Assembly: GCA_012719495.1 (NCBI GenBank)
Contig: JAAYAG010000042.1
Location: forward strand, 1-64,000
DNA: 64,000 nucleotides
Direction: 5' to 3'
Origin: Bacteroidales bacterium
GTDB lineage: Bacteria > Bacteroidota > Bacteroidia > Bacteroidales > Prolixibacteraceae
Shown here in pieces: positions 34,992 through 43,204 of the stretch. Numbering within the stretch: position 1 is the first letter of the stretch; every line of letters begins with the position of its first letter. The position numbers and the translations under genes were made by a program. The notes under the pieces were generated by a model. It saw nothing but the letters and a program-made list of their open reading frames with translations, was not told where the DNA came from and did no database searches.

Positions 34992-35609
34992 ACTCTTCAA
35001 TACTTTTTCGAGCCTCTTTTTCTGCGTATCCTTTTCCATTTCAGAATAACGATCACTGAGTAAGCTTATAAACTGATTTTTGTTGCCTGAATTTATTGCT
35101 TTTACCGATTTTTCGGAATACATAGGTAACTGCTTGGCCGGGCAACGCTTAAGTTGTTCGAACAATAAAGGGAATGCGGTTTCAGAATATTCACTTTTTG
35201 CCGCCAGTTTTGCCAGAATTGAAACACCTCCATCAATGGTAATGACCGAACCATGATCGATGGCTTTGCAAATGGCCGGAAGAATGGAGAATATCTCAGC
35301 TGGGTTAACCGAGGCAATGGAATCCAGTGCATACATGGCGCCCCAAATCAGCCGGTTATTTTTACTTTCGAGCAGGTTGCCAAATGTTTCGAAGTACAGG
35401 GCAATCATTGAGGCCGCACCTCGCTCCCCTATTTCGTAAAGCACCTTGATACAATCACTTTGGATGTTTTTATCCTTGCAGTTCAGGTTCTCAATTAGCT
35501 CCTTTACCCAATCTGTACGTTTTGATTTGATTATTTCATCGGCCAAATCCTGATTGGGTTTGTCATCGCTACGATTAAGCGATGTGGCCAGTAAGTCAAT
35601 TACATTCAT
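34983..35609 (-). CDS. HEAT-repeat-like protein
   Basis: A 208-residue helical protein, start ATG 35609 (MNVIDLLATSL). Repeated helix pairs such as NIQSDCIKVLYEIGERGAASM, NRLIWGAMYALDSIASVNP and SVITIDGGVSILAKLAAKS look like HEAT/armadillo repeats that bind proteins. The C terminus is basic. Its ATG overlaps the stop of the TfoX-C gene by one base (TGATG), so the two are coupled. I know no function. Confidence 0.6.
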   Translation of the reverse strand: MNVIDLLATSLNRSDDKPNQDLADEIIKSKRTDWVKELIENLNCKDKNIQSDCIKVLYEIGERGAASMIALYFETFGNLLESKNNRLIWGAMYALDSIASVNPAEIFSILPAICKAIDHGSVITIDGGVSILAKLAAKSEYSETAFPLLFEQLKRCPAKQLPMYSEKSVKAINSGNKNQFISLLSDRYSEMEKDTQKKRLEKVLKSLK

Positions 35610-35875
35610 CAAATTTCCTTTTTTACCATATTATAAAATTGTAGCAATTCGGCTTTACGTTCTTGTGGAAGTTTGTTCCATTTGGTATCGCTCAACGAGC
35701 CATCCAACCCATAAAGTAAGGATATACATGCCCCTGGATCGATGGTCTGAAGCCGGATAAAAGCTTGTTCTGTTCCTACTGATTTCAATTTTTCGAAAGA
35801 ATCGATGCCTACCTGAATTAGTTTGGCCTCGGTATCTTTCCCAATGTTGGTGTGTTTCGACAAATCGCTCTTCAT
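35609..35875 (-). CDS. TfoX C-terminal-domain-like helix-hairpin-helix protein
   Basis: An 88-residue protein with NIGKDTEAKLIQVGIDSFEKLKSVG, the helix-hairpin-helix start of the TfoX_C domain, and the usual end DTKWNKLPQERKAELLQF. In gamma-proteobacteria this domain is part of the competence regulator TfoX; alone, its role is unknown, probably nucleic acid or protein binding. It is followed directly by the HEAT-like gene and preceded, 56 bases away, by a DUF4332 gene, another helix-hairpin-helix protein. Confidence 0.8.
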   Translation of the reverse strand: MKSDLSKHTNIGKDTEAKLIQVGIDSFEKLKSVGTEQAFIRLQTIDPGACISLLYGLDGSLSDTKWNKLPQERKAELLQFYNMVKKEI

Positions 35876-35931
35876 ATTTTGTAAGTTCTATAGTTGTCAC
35901 AAATTTAGGCTACCGATTTGACAACTGTATG

Positions 35932-36612
35932 TCAGTAGTTATAATCAATATCGAATGAAACCTCGTTGGCGGCTTCCACAAATAGCTTCATGTCGTGCAG
36001 TCCGATTTGGCCTTTGTAGAAATTCTTCTCTTTGTTAATTTCCATGATCTTTTGGTGAAGCTCCACGTAATCGGCTTTTGAAGCTTTCTCTGCGGTGTCG
36101 ATCCCCACATCGACCAACATTCGCGCAAAGGTGACGCCAACCCATTTTATGCGCGAAAGATCGGTTAGTTGGGCCAATTCCAATATTTCGGCTTCGCTGA
36201 CGGTGGTTTCGGCGGCAAGCTTTTTTCGGCTTTCGGGGGTTAACACATGGTCGAATAGCTTTACCGTATCTTTAATCCCGATCTTTTCCAATTTAGAAAC
36301 TGTTTCAGGAGAAATGCCAATGAATTCACTGATCTTGTTCGGCTTCGGCTGAATGCTGTTGATTTCGCGGAGCAGGATAACCAGATAATCTTCCGATAAA
36401 CATTCAACTCTGGATAATTCAACCAGTTTTTCTTTCTTCTTGAGCAGCTTCTGCAAATCCAAAACATTACCGATGCCGATGCTTTTAAAGTAACCAAAGC
36501 GTTCAGTCAGCCTATCTTTTAGGATCATACGGCTGGGAAGTAAATCGGCCGATTCGAGTTTCGACTGGTAGTTGTCGAGACTGATGGATGCCAGGTCGGT
36601 GTAATATCCCAT
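35932..36612 (-). CDS. DUF4332 helix-hairpin-helix protein
   Basis: A 226-residue protein of DUF4332 type with repeated helix-hairpin-helix units: FGYFKSIGIGNVLDLQKLL, ISPETVSKLEKIGIKDTVKL, and IKWVGVTFARMLVDVGIDTAEKAS. Proteins of this kind resemble DNA-polymerase lambda/ligase HhH tandem repeats and may bind nucleic acid. It lies 11 bases after the Fic gene on the same strand. Confidence 0.75.
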   Translation of the reverse strand: MGYYTDLASISLDNYQSKLESADLLPSRMILKDRLTERFGYFKSIGIGNVLDLQKLLKKKEKLVELSRVECLSEDYLVILLREINSIQPKPNKISEFIGISPETVSKLEKIGIKDTVKLFDHVLTPESRKKLAAETTVSEAEILELAQLTDLSRIKWVGVTFARMLVDVGIDTAEKASKADYVELHQKIMEINKEKNFYKGQIGLHDMKLFVEAANEVSFDIDYNY

Positions 36613-36623
36613 TTTTATAAGGT

Positions 36624-37730
36624 TTAATTTTTTTTCAACTCATACTTTGTGCTTCTTCCTCCGGCTGTCTCTTTTTGTAAAATGTCCTTGCTTATCAAAT
36701 CATTAATATCGCGAATAGCAGTATCTTTTGAGCATTTGGTAATTTTTGCCCATTTCATCGATGTCAGCTTAACTTCAAATTCATCAAGTAATTTGTTCAG
36801 CACTTTTTTCTGTCGCTCGTTAATGATCGTTTTTGAATGCTTGTTCCAAAAATCAGCTTTCACTAAAACCCGAATCAGGATTTTTTCAGTAGCATTTAAT
36901 GCATTTATCAAGCAACTTAAAAACCACTTTATCCATTCAGTAATATCAAGGTCGCCTTTTTGTGTTTTTTCAAGAATATGGTAATATTCTTTTCTTTCGA
37001 TCCTTATTTGGGCCGACATACTATAAAATCGTTGTCTGCTTTTATCGGAACGGGCTAATAACATATCGGTCAGTGCCCTTGTTATTCTACCATTTCCATC
37101 TTGAAAGGGATGAATAGTTACAAACCAAAGGTGAGCAATGGCAGCTTTTATTACCAAATCAATTTTATTTTCTTCATTAAACCATTGCAGAAAACGGTTC
37201 ATTTCCATCTCTACCAAATCCGCATCAGGAGCCTGAAAATGAACTTTCTCTCTTCCCGAAGCTCCCGATACAACTTGCATTTTACCAGTTGAATCTTTTC
37301 TCCAATCAGCAACTGTGATCTTGAATATTCCACTTCTGCCCATTGGAAACAATGCAGCGTGCCAATCAAAAAGCCGTTCTTTTGTCAACGGGTTAAAGCA
37401 ATTACGGGTTGCATCAATCATCATATCAACCATCCCGTCAACGTTTCTATCCGATGTTATTATACCTGCGAATTCAAGACCCAGGCGTTGAGCAATTGAA
37501 GAACGAACTTGCTCGGGATTTAAAAGCTCTCCTTCAATTTCTGCCGATTTCAATACATCTAAAGTGAGGGTTTCAAGTAAAGCTTCATTTCGCAAATCAA
37601 AACCAAGCGTTTCCATTTTGCCAAATAATCGACCCTGTAGATTTCTTGCTTCGCTTAGCAGACTAACCAATTCTTCACTTTTCCAATTGAAATGTGGCCA
37701 ATCAGGATTTTGATGTATGTAGTAGCCCAT
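36624..37730 (-). CDS. fic: Fic family protein with DUF4172 N-terminus
   Basis: A 368-residue Fic protein, start ATG 37730 (MGYYIHQNPDWPHFNW), the usual DUF4172 opening; an ATG seven codons earlier is possible. The inhibitory helix motif SAEIEGE (pattern S/T-xxx-E-G/N) lies at about 63, before the Fic core HPFQDGNGRITRAL at about 205. The C-terminal part (about 310-368) looks like a winged helix. Fic enzymes AMPylate or otherwise modify target proteins, and the helix keeps them off. The C-terminal winged helix and the CGTTGCA repeats at 37745-37826 suggest self-regulation of transcription. Confidence 0.88.
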   Translation of the reverse strand: MGYYIHQNPDWPHFNWKSEELVSLLSEARNLQGRLFGKMETLGFDLRNEALLETLTLDVLKSAEIEGELLNPEQVRSSIAQRLGLEFAGIITSDRNVDGMVDMMIDATRNCFNPLTKERLFDWHAALFPMGRSGIFKITVADWRKDSTGKMQVVSGASGREKVHFQAPDADLVEMEMNRFLQWFNEENKIDLVIKAAIAHLWFVTIHPFQDGNGRITRALTDMLLARSDKSRQRFYSMSAQIRIERKEYYHILEKTQKGDLDITEWIKWFLSCLINALNATEKILIRVLVKADFWNKHSKTIINERQKKVLNKLLDEFEVKLTSMKWAKITKCSKDTAIRDINDLISKDILQKETAGGRSTKYELKKN

Positions 37731-37744
37731 TCGCCTTATTTTTT

Positions 37745-37826
37745 GCAACAAATATATACTTTAATCGTTGCAACCTGAAATTATCGTTGCAATATCTGCA
37801 ACGAATAGCCCATTTAATCGTTGCAT
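37745..37826. promoter_or_regulatory. CGTTGCA repeats upstream of fic
   Basis: AATCGTTGCAA at 37763-37773, ATCGTTGCAA at 37783-37792 and AATCGTTGCAT at 37816-37826 in one direction, GCAACGA at 37798-37804 in the other, and a partial GCAACA at 37745. The first two are 20 bases apart, about two helix turns. They lie just before the fic start and are a plausible operator array. Confidence 0.5.
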
Positions 37827-37849
37827 AGGCTAGCTTTCTGATGAAAACA

Positions 37850-38713
37850 TTATTCAACAGGTATATAAATTTCGCTTTCCGATTGTTCGTTGCAGGCACC
37901 TTGATACTTTTCTCCATAGAACTCAAAGTTAAAGGGCTTGTTCAGTTTATAATCGGTTTCGGGCAGAAATTGTGTATAAATATAATTGTAGGTGTAACCA
38001 ACTTTGTTGGATAAACCTTTGTGTATAAAGCGTAAATATTTTCCCCGGGGGATGATTTTCACCACGAACAACGGATTTACATCGGTTGCTTCGGTCACCT
38101 CGGTTCCGGTAAAAAAGTAGAGACCACCCAACTCCTGATTATCGGACCAATATTGCACCTGATAGTAGCATTCGGGAATGGTTTTATTCTTGATGGTGCC
38201 AGCTTCATTTATAAAGCGGCTCCATTCTTTCGAAAGGCTGGTTATTTCGGCATCGTCGCTGATAAAAAACGAGATGCCAACCAGAATTTTTTCTGGCAAT
38301 TCTACTAATTCGGGAGCTTGGTTTCGCACTTTATCCGACTGGAAAATATAGTCTTCGGTAATTGGACTGACCAGCGACATGGATGTTAAAGAGTATCCGT
38401 TTCTGATTTCCGAAGGGTTGATTTGAAACTGCTTACGGAACGCGCGGGTAAACGATTCGTGGCTTCCAAACTGAAAATCGTATGCAATATCGGCGATTTT
38501 TTTGTCGGTACTGCGCAATTCGTGAACCGCCTCGGTGAGCCTGCGCTGCTGAATATAGTTCTTTGGCGAAAAGCCTGTAATACTCTGGAACAGCCTGATG
38601 AAATGGTAAAGCGAATAACACACCTCGCGCGAAACCTTAAAAACGTCGATTTCCTCCTTCAGGTTGCTTTCGATAAAGTTTATGGCTTTTAATACCACCT
38701 CTTTGTTAGTCAT
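37850..38713 (-). CDS. AraC-type regulator with GyrI-like effector domain
   Basis: A 287-residue regulator starting ATG 38713 (MTNKEVVLKAINFIE). The N-terminal AraC DNA-binding domain (about 1-105) has IADIAYDFQFGSHESFTRAFRKQFQINPSE. A C-terminal GyrI-like small-molecule-binding domain (about 125-287) ends DYKLNKPFNFEFYGE. This domain order (AraC first, GyrI second) is that of Rob/MarA-like multidrug sensors. It lies divergent to nothing; the fic operon is downstream. Confidence 0.85.
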   Translation of the reverse strand: MTNKEVVLKAINFIESNLKEEIDVFKVSREVCYSLYHFIRLFQSITGFSPKNYIQQRRLTEAVHELRSTDKKIADIAYDFQFGSHESFTRAFRKQFQINPSEIRNGYSLTSMSLVSPITEDYIFQSDKVRNQAPELVELPEKILVGISFFISDDAEITSLSKEWSRFINEAGTIKNKTIPECYYQVQYWSDNQELGGLYFFTGTEVTEATDVNPLFVVKIIPRGKYLRFIHKGLSNKVGYTYNYIYTQFLPETDYKLNKPFNFEFYGEKYQGACNEQSESEIYIPVE

Positions 38714-38756
38714 GCTGTAGCTAATTATCAGTCGATTTGTTAAAAATAGGAATAAC

Positions 38757-38810
38757 GGCACAAAGAAACAACTGTATGATTTCCCTCTGTGCCGCCGTGT
38801 CGCCTTATTT
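38757..38810. repeat. Degenerate palindromic repeat, copy 5
   Basis: GGCACA (38757-38762) pairs with TGTGCC (38788-38793), followed by gccgtgtcgcc, a relative of the 1-80 repeat. It fills most of the gap between trmO and the AraC-type gene. Confidence 0.45.
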
Positions 38811-38815
38811 GGTTT

Positions 38816-39292
38816 CTAAAAATTAAACTCGTTTTGCCAGTTAAAGGTCGCTGTATCTTCATCCCATTCAGGCCAATGGCTGCACCATTCAGGTACGCCA
38901 CATTCCCTGACCCTTTCCGACAAATGGTAAGGTTTGATGTCCAACACCGGAGTGCCCTCTTCGGCATCGATGTAAGGCGTGTAAATAATCCCCTTTTCGA
39001 AATCAATGTGTTGAACGGCAATCGTGGTAAGCAGTATCGGATTAGGCCGAACAGGTGAACGGGTGGCAAAAACACCAATCACATCGGGTCCACTTTTATA
39101 AGGTTTATCTGCCACCAAGTGAGCACGGGCTTGTGGCGAATCGTAAAGATTTCCCCACCAAACAATCTGGAGGTGGCTGAAGCCGTCGATGTTTGTCAAC
39201 GCAGGAAGGAACTTTTTATCAAGTTGTATCAAGAACTGGTTATTGGCCGAGTTCACACGTCCAATGGGGTGTATTTGAATTGTGTTTTCCAT
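38816..39292 (-). CDS. trmO: tRNA N6-methyltransferase TrmO
   Basis: A 158-residue protein of the TsaA/YaeB family. TrmO methylates N6-threonylcarbamoyl-adenosine 37 in tRNA using SAM. Hallmark residues are IGRVNS near the start, IDGFSHLQIVWW, and FATRSPVRPNPI at about 75, with the ending Y-ID-EGTPVLDIKPY. Length is typical of the single-domain form. Some homologues without the extra domain may act on other substrates. It stands alone between unrelated genes. Confidence 0.85.
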   Translation of the reverse strand: MENTIQIHPIGRVNSANNQFLIQLDKKFLPALTNIDGFSHLQIVWWGNLYDSPQARAHLVADKPYKSGPDVIGVFATRSPVRPNPILLTTIAVQHIDFEKGIIYTPYIDAEEGTPVLDIKPYHLSERVRECGVPEWCSHWPEWDEDTATFNWQNEFNF

Positions 39293-39423
39293 TTTTGCTT
39301 GTATTAACGATTAATAAATTTGAACGTTACCGGTAACGCGAGCAAAAATAGACGAATGGTTTCCCCTGGTCTTGACAAGTATTGCTAAAGATTGGCTGAA
39401 ACTTGATAGAAATTGCTAAATGT

Positions 39424-40227
39424 TTAAGGCAATTCGATTACAAGCCCCGTATAGTTATAAAACACCGGCACTTCGCAATCGCGGAGCAGGTCGGCATATT
39501 TTTCTATTCCGGTGCAGTGGCAAACACCAAGCGACTTGGGTTGCAGTTTCTGGAAATAATGGGTTAGATGATTGTATTGTTCGATAGTGCAATTTTTAAG
39601 GTGGAAACCACCAACAATTGACCCAACCGGAAGATTGAAATGATGGATGGAAGCTTCGCAAATATTGGTGATCCCCCGGTGTGAGCAGGCTGAAATAATA
39701 TTTACAAGATTGTTCTCAACTACCGCAATGTAGAGTTCGTCGTCAAATTCATCGGGAATAATTTCATTCTCCTTCACTTTCAACAAGCCATCGAAATGCG
39801 TGTCGATGGAATGTTTTATAGGAATGTTGGGCATGATGAAAACCCCTTCGCACAATTCGGTAACTTCATTGATGTAAACCAAGCGGTTATTCAATAATTC
39901 TTCATTTTTCGCGGTCCCAATAAAGGTTTTGTTAGTCCGGTATTTAGGATCGAAAAGCTCGCGCTTGGCATAAACCTTTGCTTTTTTGTTGATTTCGAGA
40001 AATGGATAAAGCCCCCCTGTATGGTCGTAATGGCCGTGCGATAACACCAAGCCATCTATGTCTTCAACATTTATTCCAAGTGTTTGAGCATTTTGAATAA
40101 ACAACCCACTCTGGCCTGTGTCGAACAGCAGTTTACAGTTTGGGGTTTCAATATAAACCGACAATCCTAGTTCGGCAACCAAGCCTTGGCCATAGACCAA
40201 ATTCTCGATAAGGGTAATTATTTTCAT
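39424..40227 (-). CDS. Metallo-beta-lactamase-fold hydrolase (paralogue 2)
   Basis: A 267-residue MBL-fold protein: MKIITLIENLVYGQGL, LSHGHYDHTGG at about 69, CSHRGITNICEASIHH, GGFHLKNCTIEQYNHL, ICHCTGIEKYADL-type ending. It is a close paralogue of 30827-31630, the last gene of the sulfur/Qmo-like operon. Here it is the last gene of the ORP-like cluster, 19 bases after a NifX-like gene. MBL-fold proteins of this type recur in ORP/NifX/Mrp gene clusters of anaerobes; the substrate is unknown. Confidence 0.85.
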   Translation of the reverse strand: MKIITLIENLVYGQGLVAELGLSVYIETPNCKLLFDTGQSGLFIQNAQTLGINVEDIDGLVLSHGHYDHTGGLYPFLEINKKAKVYAKRELFDPKYRTNKTFIGTAKNEELLNNRLVYINEVTELCEGVFIMPNIPIKHSIDTHFDGLLKVKENEIIPDEFDDELYIAVVENNLVNIISACSHRGITNICEASIHHFNLPVGSIVGGFHLKNCTIEQYNHLTHYFQKLQPKSLGVCHCTGIEKYADLLRDCEVPVFYNYTGLVIELP

Positions 40228-40246
40228 TCTTTATAAGAGAAAAAAT

Positions 40247-40627
40247 TCAGTGGCTGCATACATGCCCCTCTTCACCGTGATGCTCGTGTGAGTGGCAACC
40301 TTCGCCCGAGTCGAGAATGAACCCTTTCAGGTAAGTTTCGACCACCTGACGGACATCGCCCTTGCAACCGCGTAAAACTTGAATTCCCTGGTTATTTAAT
40401 ACATTCAACGCTCCATTGCCCATGTTTCCGGCAAGCAATGTAGTAACGCCCATCTCTTTCAATACCGAGGCGATGTTGCTTTTGCAACCACAACCTTGTG
40501 GCGAAGGTACGGTTTCTGAATTTTCAATTCTTTTGTCATCACCAATAGTGAAAACGGTGTACATTTCACAATGTCCAAAGTGGTCATCTACCACATTCCC
40601 GCGTGTGGGTACTGCTATTTTCTTCAT
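40247..40627 (-). CDS. NifX/NifB-type (ORP-fold) cofactor-binding protein 3
   Basis: A 126-residue protein, start ATG 40627 (MKKIAVPTRGNVVDDHFGHCEMY). It has the NifX/NifY/MTH1175-like fold: DHFGHCEMY, GCGCKSN, LLAGNMGNGALNVLNNQGIQV. A His/Cys-rich tail follows (CHSHEHHGEEGHVCSH). The family includes the orange protein of Desulfovibrio, which holds a Mo-Cu-S cluster, and the FeMo-cofactor carriers. The stop of the upstream gene overlaps its ATG by four bases. Confidence 0.85.
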   Translation of the reverse strand: MKKIAVPTRGNVVDDHFGHCEMYTVFTIGDDKRIENSETVPSPQGCGCKSNIASVLKEMGVTTLLAGNMGNGALNVLNNQGIQVLRGCKGDVRQVVETYLKGFILDSGEGCHSHEHHGEEGHVCSH

Positions 40628-41088
40628 TCTGTTATGTTTTTTGCTGTTATCTCTGCAGCTTTTGCCACACATTGTGTACATGGCCGGGTGGCATAATATT
40701 CTTTGGTTCGATCGGCCGATTCGTAATGTTGGGCTTCACGTTTCTGGCTCAGCAAATCGGCACAGATAATCGAGCCCATGGCTGTTTTAAACTCCGCGGC
40801 GGTTTCTTGCACCTTCTTGTAATTTTCGTTTTTCGAGGCTTTGTTTTTTGTGTCGATGAAAGGGTATTCTAACCCCAACACTATGAACATACCACTTACG
40901 GCACCGCATACTTCGCGCAACCTGCCCATTCCCCCGCCAAACGAAGTAGCAAGTTTTGCCACCGTATTTATATCGATATCATATAGATCGGCATAGGCCA
41001 TCACCACCGATTGAGAACAGTTGTATCCTTGTTTAAAGAGTTCAACTGCCCGTTTTGTGCGTTCTTTTATTTCGTCGTTTGGCAACAT
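40624..41088 (-). CDS. C_GCAxxG_C_C family redox protein (paralogue 1)
   Basis: A 154-residue protein of the C_GCAxxG_C_C family: GYNCSQSVVMAYADLY near the start, SFGGGMGRLREVCGAVSGMFIVLG in the middle (the GCAxxG position reads CGAVSG), and a late CTQC. Such proteins are found in anaerobes beside redox enzymes and may bind a metal or Fe-S centre. A paralogue lies at 52289-52747. It begins inside the thioesterase gene (22-base overlap). Confidence 0.85.
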   Translation of the reverse strand: MLPNDEIKERTKRAVELFKQGYNCSQSVVMAYADLYDIDINTVAKLATSFGGGMGRLREVCGAVSGMFIVLGLEYPFIDTKNKASKNENYKKVQETAAEFKTAMGSIICADLLSQKREAQHYESADRTKEYYATRPCTQCVAKAAEITAKNITE

Positions 41089-41504
41089 GGGTTCAATTTT
41101 GTCTTATGTTCTTCTATTGCTTTTAACACAAATTCTGGTGCGGCAAAGGGTTTCCAGCTATCCTTATCAACAAATGCCAGTTCGGTTTCGGCTTTATTGA
41201 TTAATTCATTCTGCTCGTTATAGAGTTTGTAAGTAAACCAAATACGTACACCTTTTATTTCTTTCAATGTTGTATGGACAGTAAGCAAGGCATCGTAACT
41301 AGTTGTTTTCAAAAAATGGAAATTCATACGGATAACCGGAAGCATAAATCCGGCATCTTCAACCGATTTATAAGAAATTCCAATGTTGCGGAAAAGCTCC
41401 CAACGTGCGGTTTCGTAATACTTTGCGTAGTTCGAATGGTGCACAGTGCCCATCTGGTCGGTGTCGGGGTACATTACCCTGAATGAGTATTGGTGTTCAA
41501 TCAT
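41067..41504 (-). CDS. 4HBT-family thioesterase (paralogue 1)
   Basis: A 145-residue hotdog-fold acyl-CoA thioesterase of YbgC/FadM type: FRVMYPDTDQMGTVHHSNYAKYYE has the catalytic Asp of the DxxGxVHHxxY pattern. It cleaves acyl-CoA. A paralogue at 53857-54252 shares roughly three quarters of the residues by eye. Its presence inside an Fe-S/cofactor operon is unexpected. It overlaps the Mrp gene end by eight bases and the next gene by 22. Confidence 0.88.
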   Translation of the reverse strand: MIEHQYSFRVMYPDTDQMGTVHHSNYAKYYETARWELFRNIGISYKSVEDAGFMLPVIRMNFHFLKTTSYDALLTVHTTLKEIKGVRIWFTYKLYNEQNELINKAETELAFVDKDSWKPFAAPEFVLKAIEEHKTKLNPCCQTTK

Positions 41505-42348
41505 GTTTCGATTTTAAAATTCCTTCCAAAAGTAAGTCAAAACCCTTTTTCACCGCGCTGTCGGCTAGCAATTCGTTAAGTTTTCCTTCGTCGCAACTGT
41601 TGCAAAGCCTCTCTGTGAGCGGTATTTGGGCAAGCAGGGGAATATCGAATTCATTTGCCAGAAACTCGCCACCACCTTTGCCAAAAAGGCAATATTTTTC
41701 ATCGGGGTGTTTCGATGGGGTAAACCAAGCCATGTTTTCAACAATTCCCAAAATAGGTACGCCAACATTCTCGTTAAAAAACATTCCAACAACCTTTTGC
41801 ACATCGGTAAGCGCAAGGTTTTGTGGAGTTGTTACCACAATTGCCCCATCAACCTCGTATTGTTGCAAAAGGGTAAGGTGAATATCTCCAGTTCCGGGAG
41901 GGGTGTCTATAATAAGGTAGTCGAGTTCGCCCCAATCGGTATCGTTCATAAGCTGCTTTAAACTGGTTGAAGCCATTGGCCCCCTCCAAAGCAGTGGCTG
42001 ATTATTATTAACTAAGAACCCTATCGACATTACTTTTATCCCAAATTTTTCGAAAGGTTCAATACGGGGTTTTCCGCCATTATCGGCCATTACCGGATAA
42101 TCATTTACAAGATTGAAGAGTGTCGGTATAGATGGTCCGTAAATATCGGCATCGAACAGACCAACCGAGTACCCTTCGAGCGACAACGAAAGTGCCAAAC
42201 CTGCAGCAACAGTCGATTTTCCAACGCCACCTTTGCCCGATGCCACTAAAATGATGTTTTTGATATTGGGAGTTGGTGTCTTCTCTATCAGGTGGTTCGA
42301 ATTCATTTTATCCATTTTTGTTGAATTTTGATCATGATTGATCGGCAT
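41497..42348 (-). CDS. Mrp/NBP35 family iron-sulfur carrier ATPase
   Basis: A 283-residue Mrp-type P-loop ATPase that carries or assembles Fe-S clusters. Walker A is VASGKGGVGKSTVAAGLAL (deviant, with a signature Lys), and DADIYGPSIPTLF and IDTPPGTGDIHLTLLQ follow. It lacks the N-terminal DUF59 domain of bacterial ApbC and the CxxC is absent; the region reads ENMAWFTPSKHPDEKYC. Start ATG 42348 overlaps the previous gene by 17 bases; ATG 42315 is the alternative. In Desulfovibrio a Mrp protein fused to an ORP domain belongs to the orange protein complex. Here Mrp and NifX/ORP are separate. Confidence 0.85.
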   Translation of the reverse strand: MPINHDQNSTKMDKMNSNHLIEKTPTPNIKNIILVASGKGGVGKSTVAAGLALSLSLEGYSVGLFDADIYGPSIPTLFNLVNDYPVMADNGGKPRIEPFEKFGIKVMSIGFLVNNNQPLLWRGPMASTSLKQLMNDTDWGELDYLIIDTPPGTGDIHLTLLQQYEVDGAIVVTTPQNLALTDVQKVVGMFFNENVGVPILGIVENMAWFTPSKHPDEKYCLFGKGGGEFLANEFDIPLLAQIPLTERLCNSCDEGKLNELLADSAVKKGFDLLLEGILKSKHD

Positions 42349-43204
42349 TAACGGTTTGCCAAATATTTTTAATTTCTTGACTAATAACCGATGAAGGTTG
42401 CCATTCTATAATGCTCTTACAATGAAGCATTCCTTCAACAATTTGTTTATCGAAGGGTAGCCTACCTAACACTGGAATCGAGAAGAGTTTGCACCATTCT
42501 TCTATCTTTCTGGACATGTCGAGATTAAGGTCATACTTATTAATTACTACCGATGACTTTAAATTAAAACTTTCGGCAAGCTCGAAAATACGTTTCAAGT
42601 CGTGAAAGCCCGATTTGGAAGGTTCAGTAACCAAGATTACCTTTTTAACACCGGTCAATGATGAAACGACAGGGCAACCAGTACCCGGAGGCCCATCAAT
42701 AATTATGGTTTTTGCATTTGTTTCGTCCGCTAATTTCTTTGCGTAATTGCGCACTACGTTCACCAGTTTCCCCGAATTCTCTTCGCCAGGGGCTAAGCGT
42801 GCATGAACCATTTGCCCATTGCGATAAGCACCAGCATACCATCGGCTTTTGTCGTTTGGCAACATATCAATTGCACCCACTGGGCAAACACGCGAACAGA
42901 GCTTACACCCATCGCACGATGTTTCGGATATTATGACCTTGCCATTGATGGTTGAAATGGCTTCGAAACGGCAATGGTCTGCACAAATACCGCAATGGGT
43001 ACATTTACTGTAATCAATTTGCGCGCGGTGCCCCGACACATAAACCTCTTCAATTTCATTTTTGGGTTGAAGGATGAGGTACAAATTAGCGGCATCAACA
43101 TCGCAATCGGCCACAACCATATTCTTTTCAAGCGTTGCAAAAGAGGCACTCAACATGGTTTTACCTGTTCCCCCTTTGCCGCTCAACACCACAATTTCGT
43201 TCAT
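42332..43204 (-). CDS. MinD-type ATPase with [4Fe-4S] ferredoxin insert (2)
   Basis: A 290-residue P-loop ATPase of MinD/ParA type: VLSGKGGTGKTMLSAS (Walker A), an inserted ferredoxin domain with CTHCGICADHCR and CDGCKLCSRVCPVGA (about 65-105), then IIIDGPPGTGCPVVSSL. This architecture matches the paired Fe-S ATPases of the Desulfovibrio orange protein complex. A four-base overlap with the preceding gene suggests that the two ATPases act as partners. Confidence 0.88.
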   Translation of the reverse strand: MNEIVVLSGKGGTGKTMLSASFATLEKNMVVADCDVDAANLYLILQPKNEIEEVYVSGHRAQIDYSKCTHCGICADHCRFEAISTINGKVIISETSCDGCKLCSRVCPVGAIDMLPNDKSRWYAGAYRNGQMVHARLAPGEENSGKLVNVVRNYAKKLADETNAKTIIIDGPPGTGCPVVSSLTGVKKVILVTEPSKSGFHDLKRIFELAESFNLKSSVVINKYDLNLDMSRKIEEWCKLFSIPVLGRLPFDKQIVEGMLHCKSIIEWQPSSVISQEIKNIWQTVNADQS

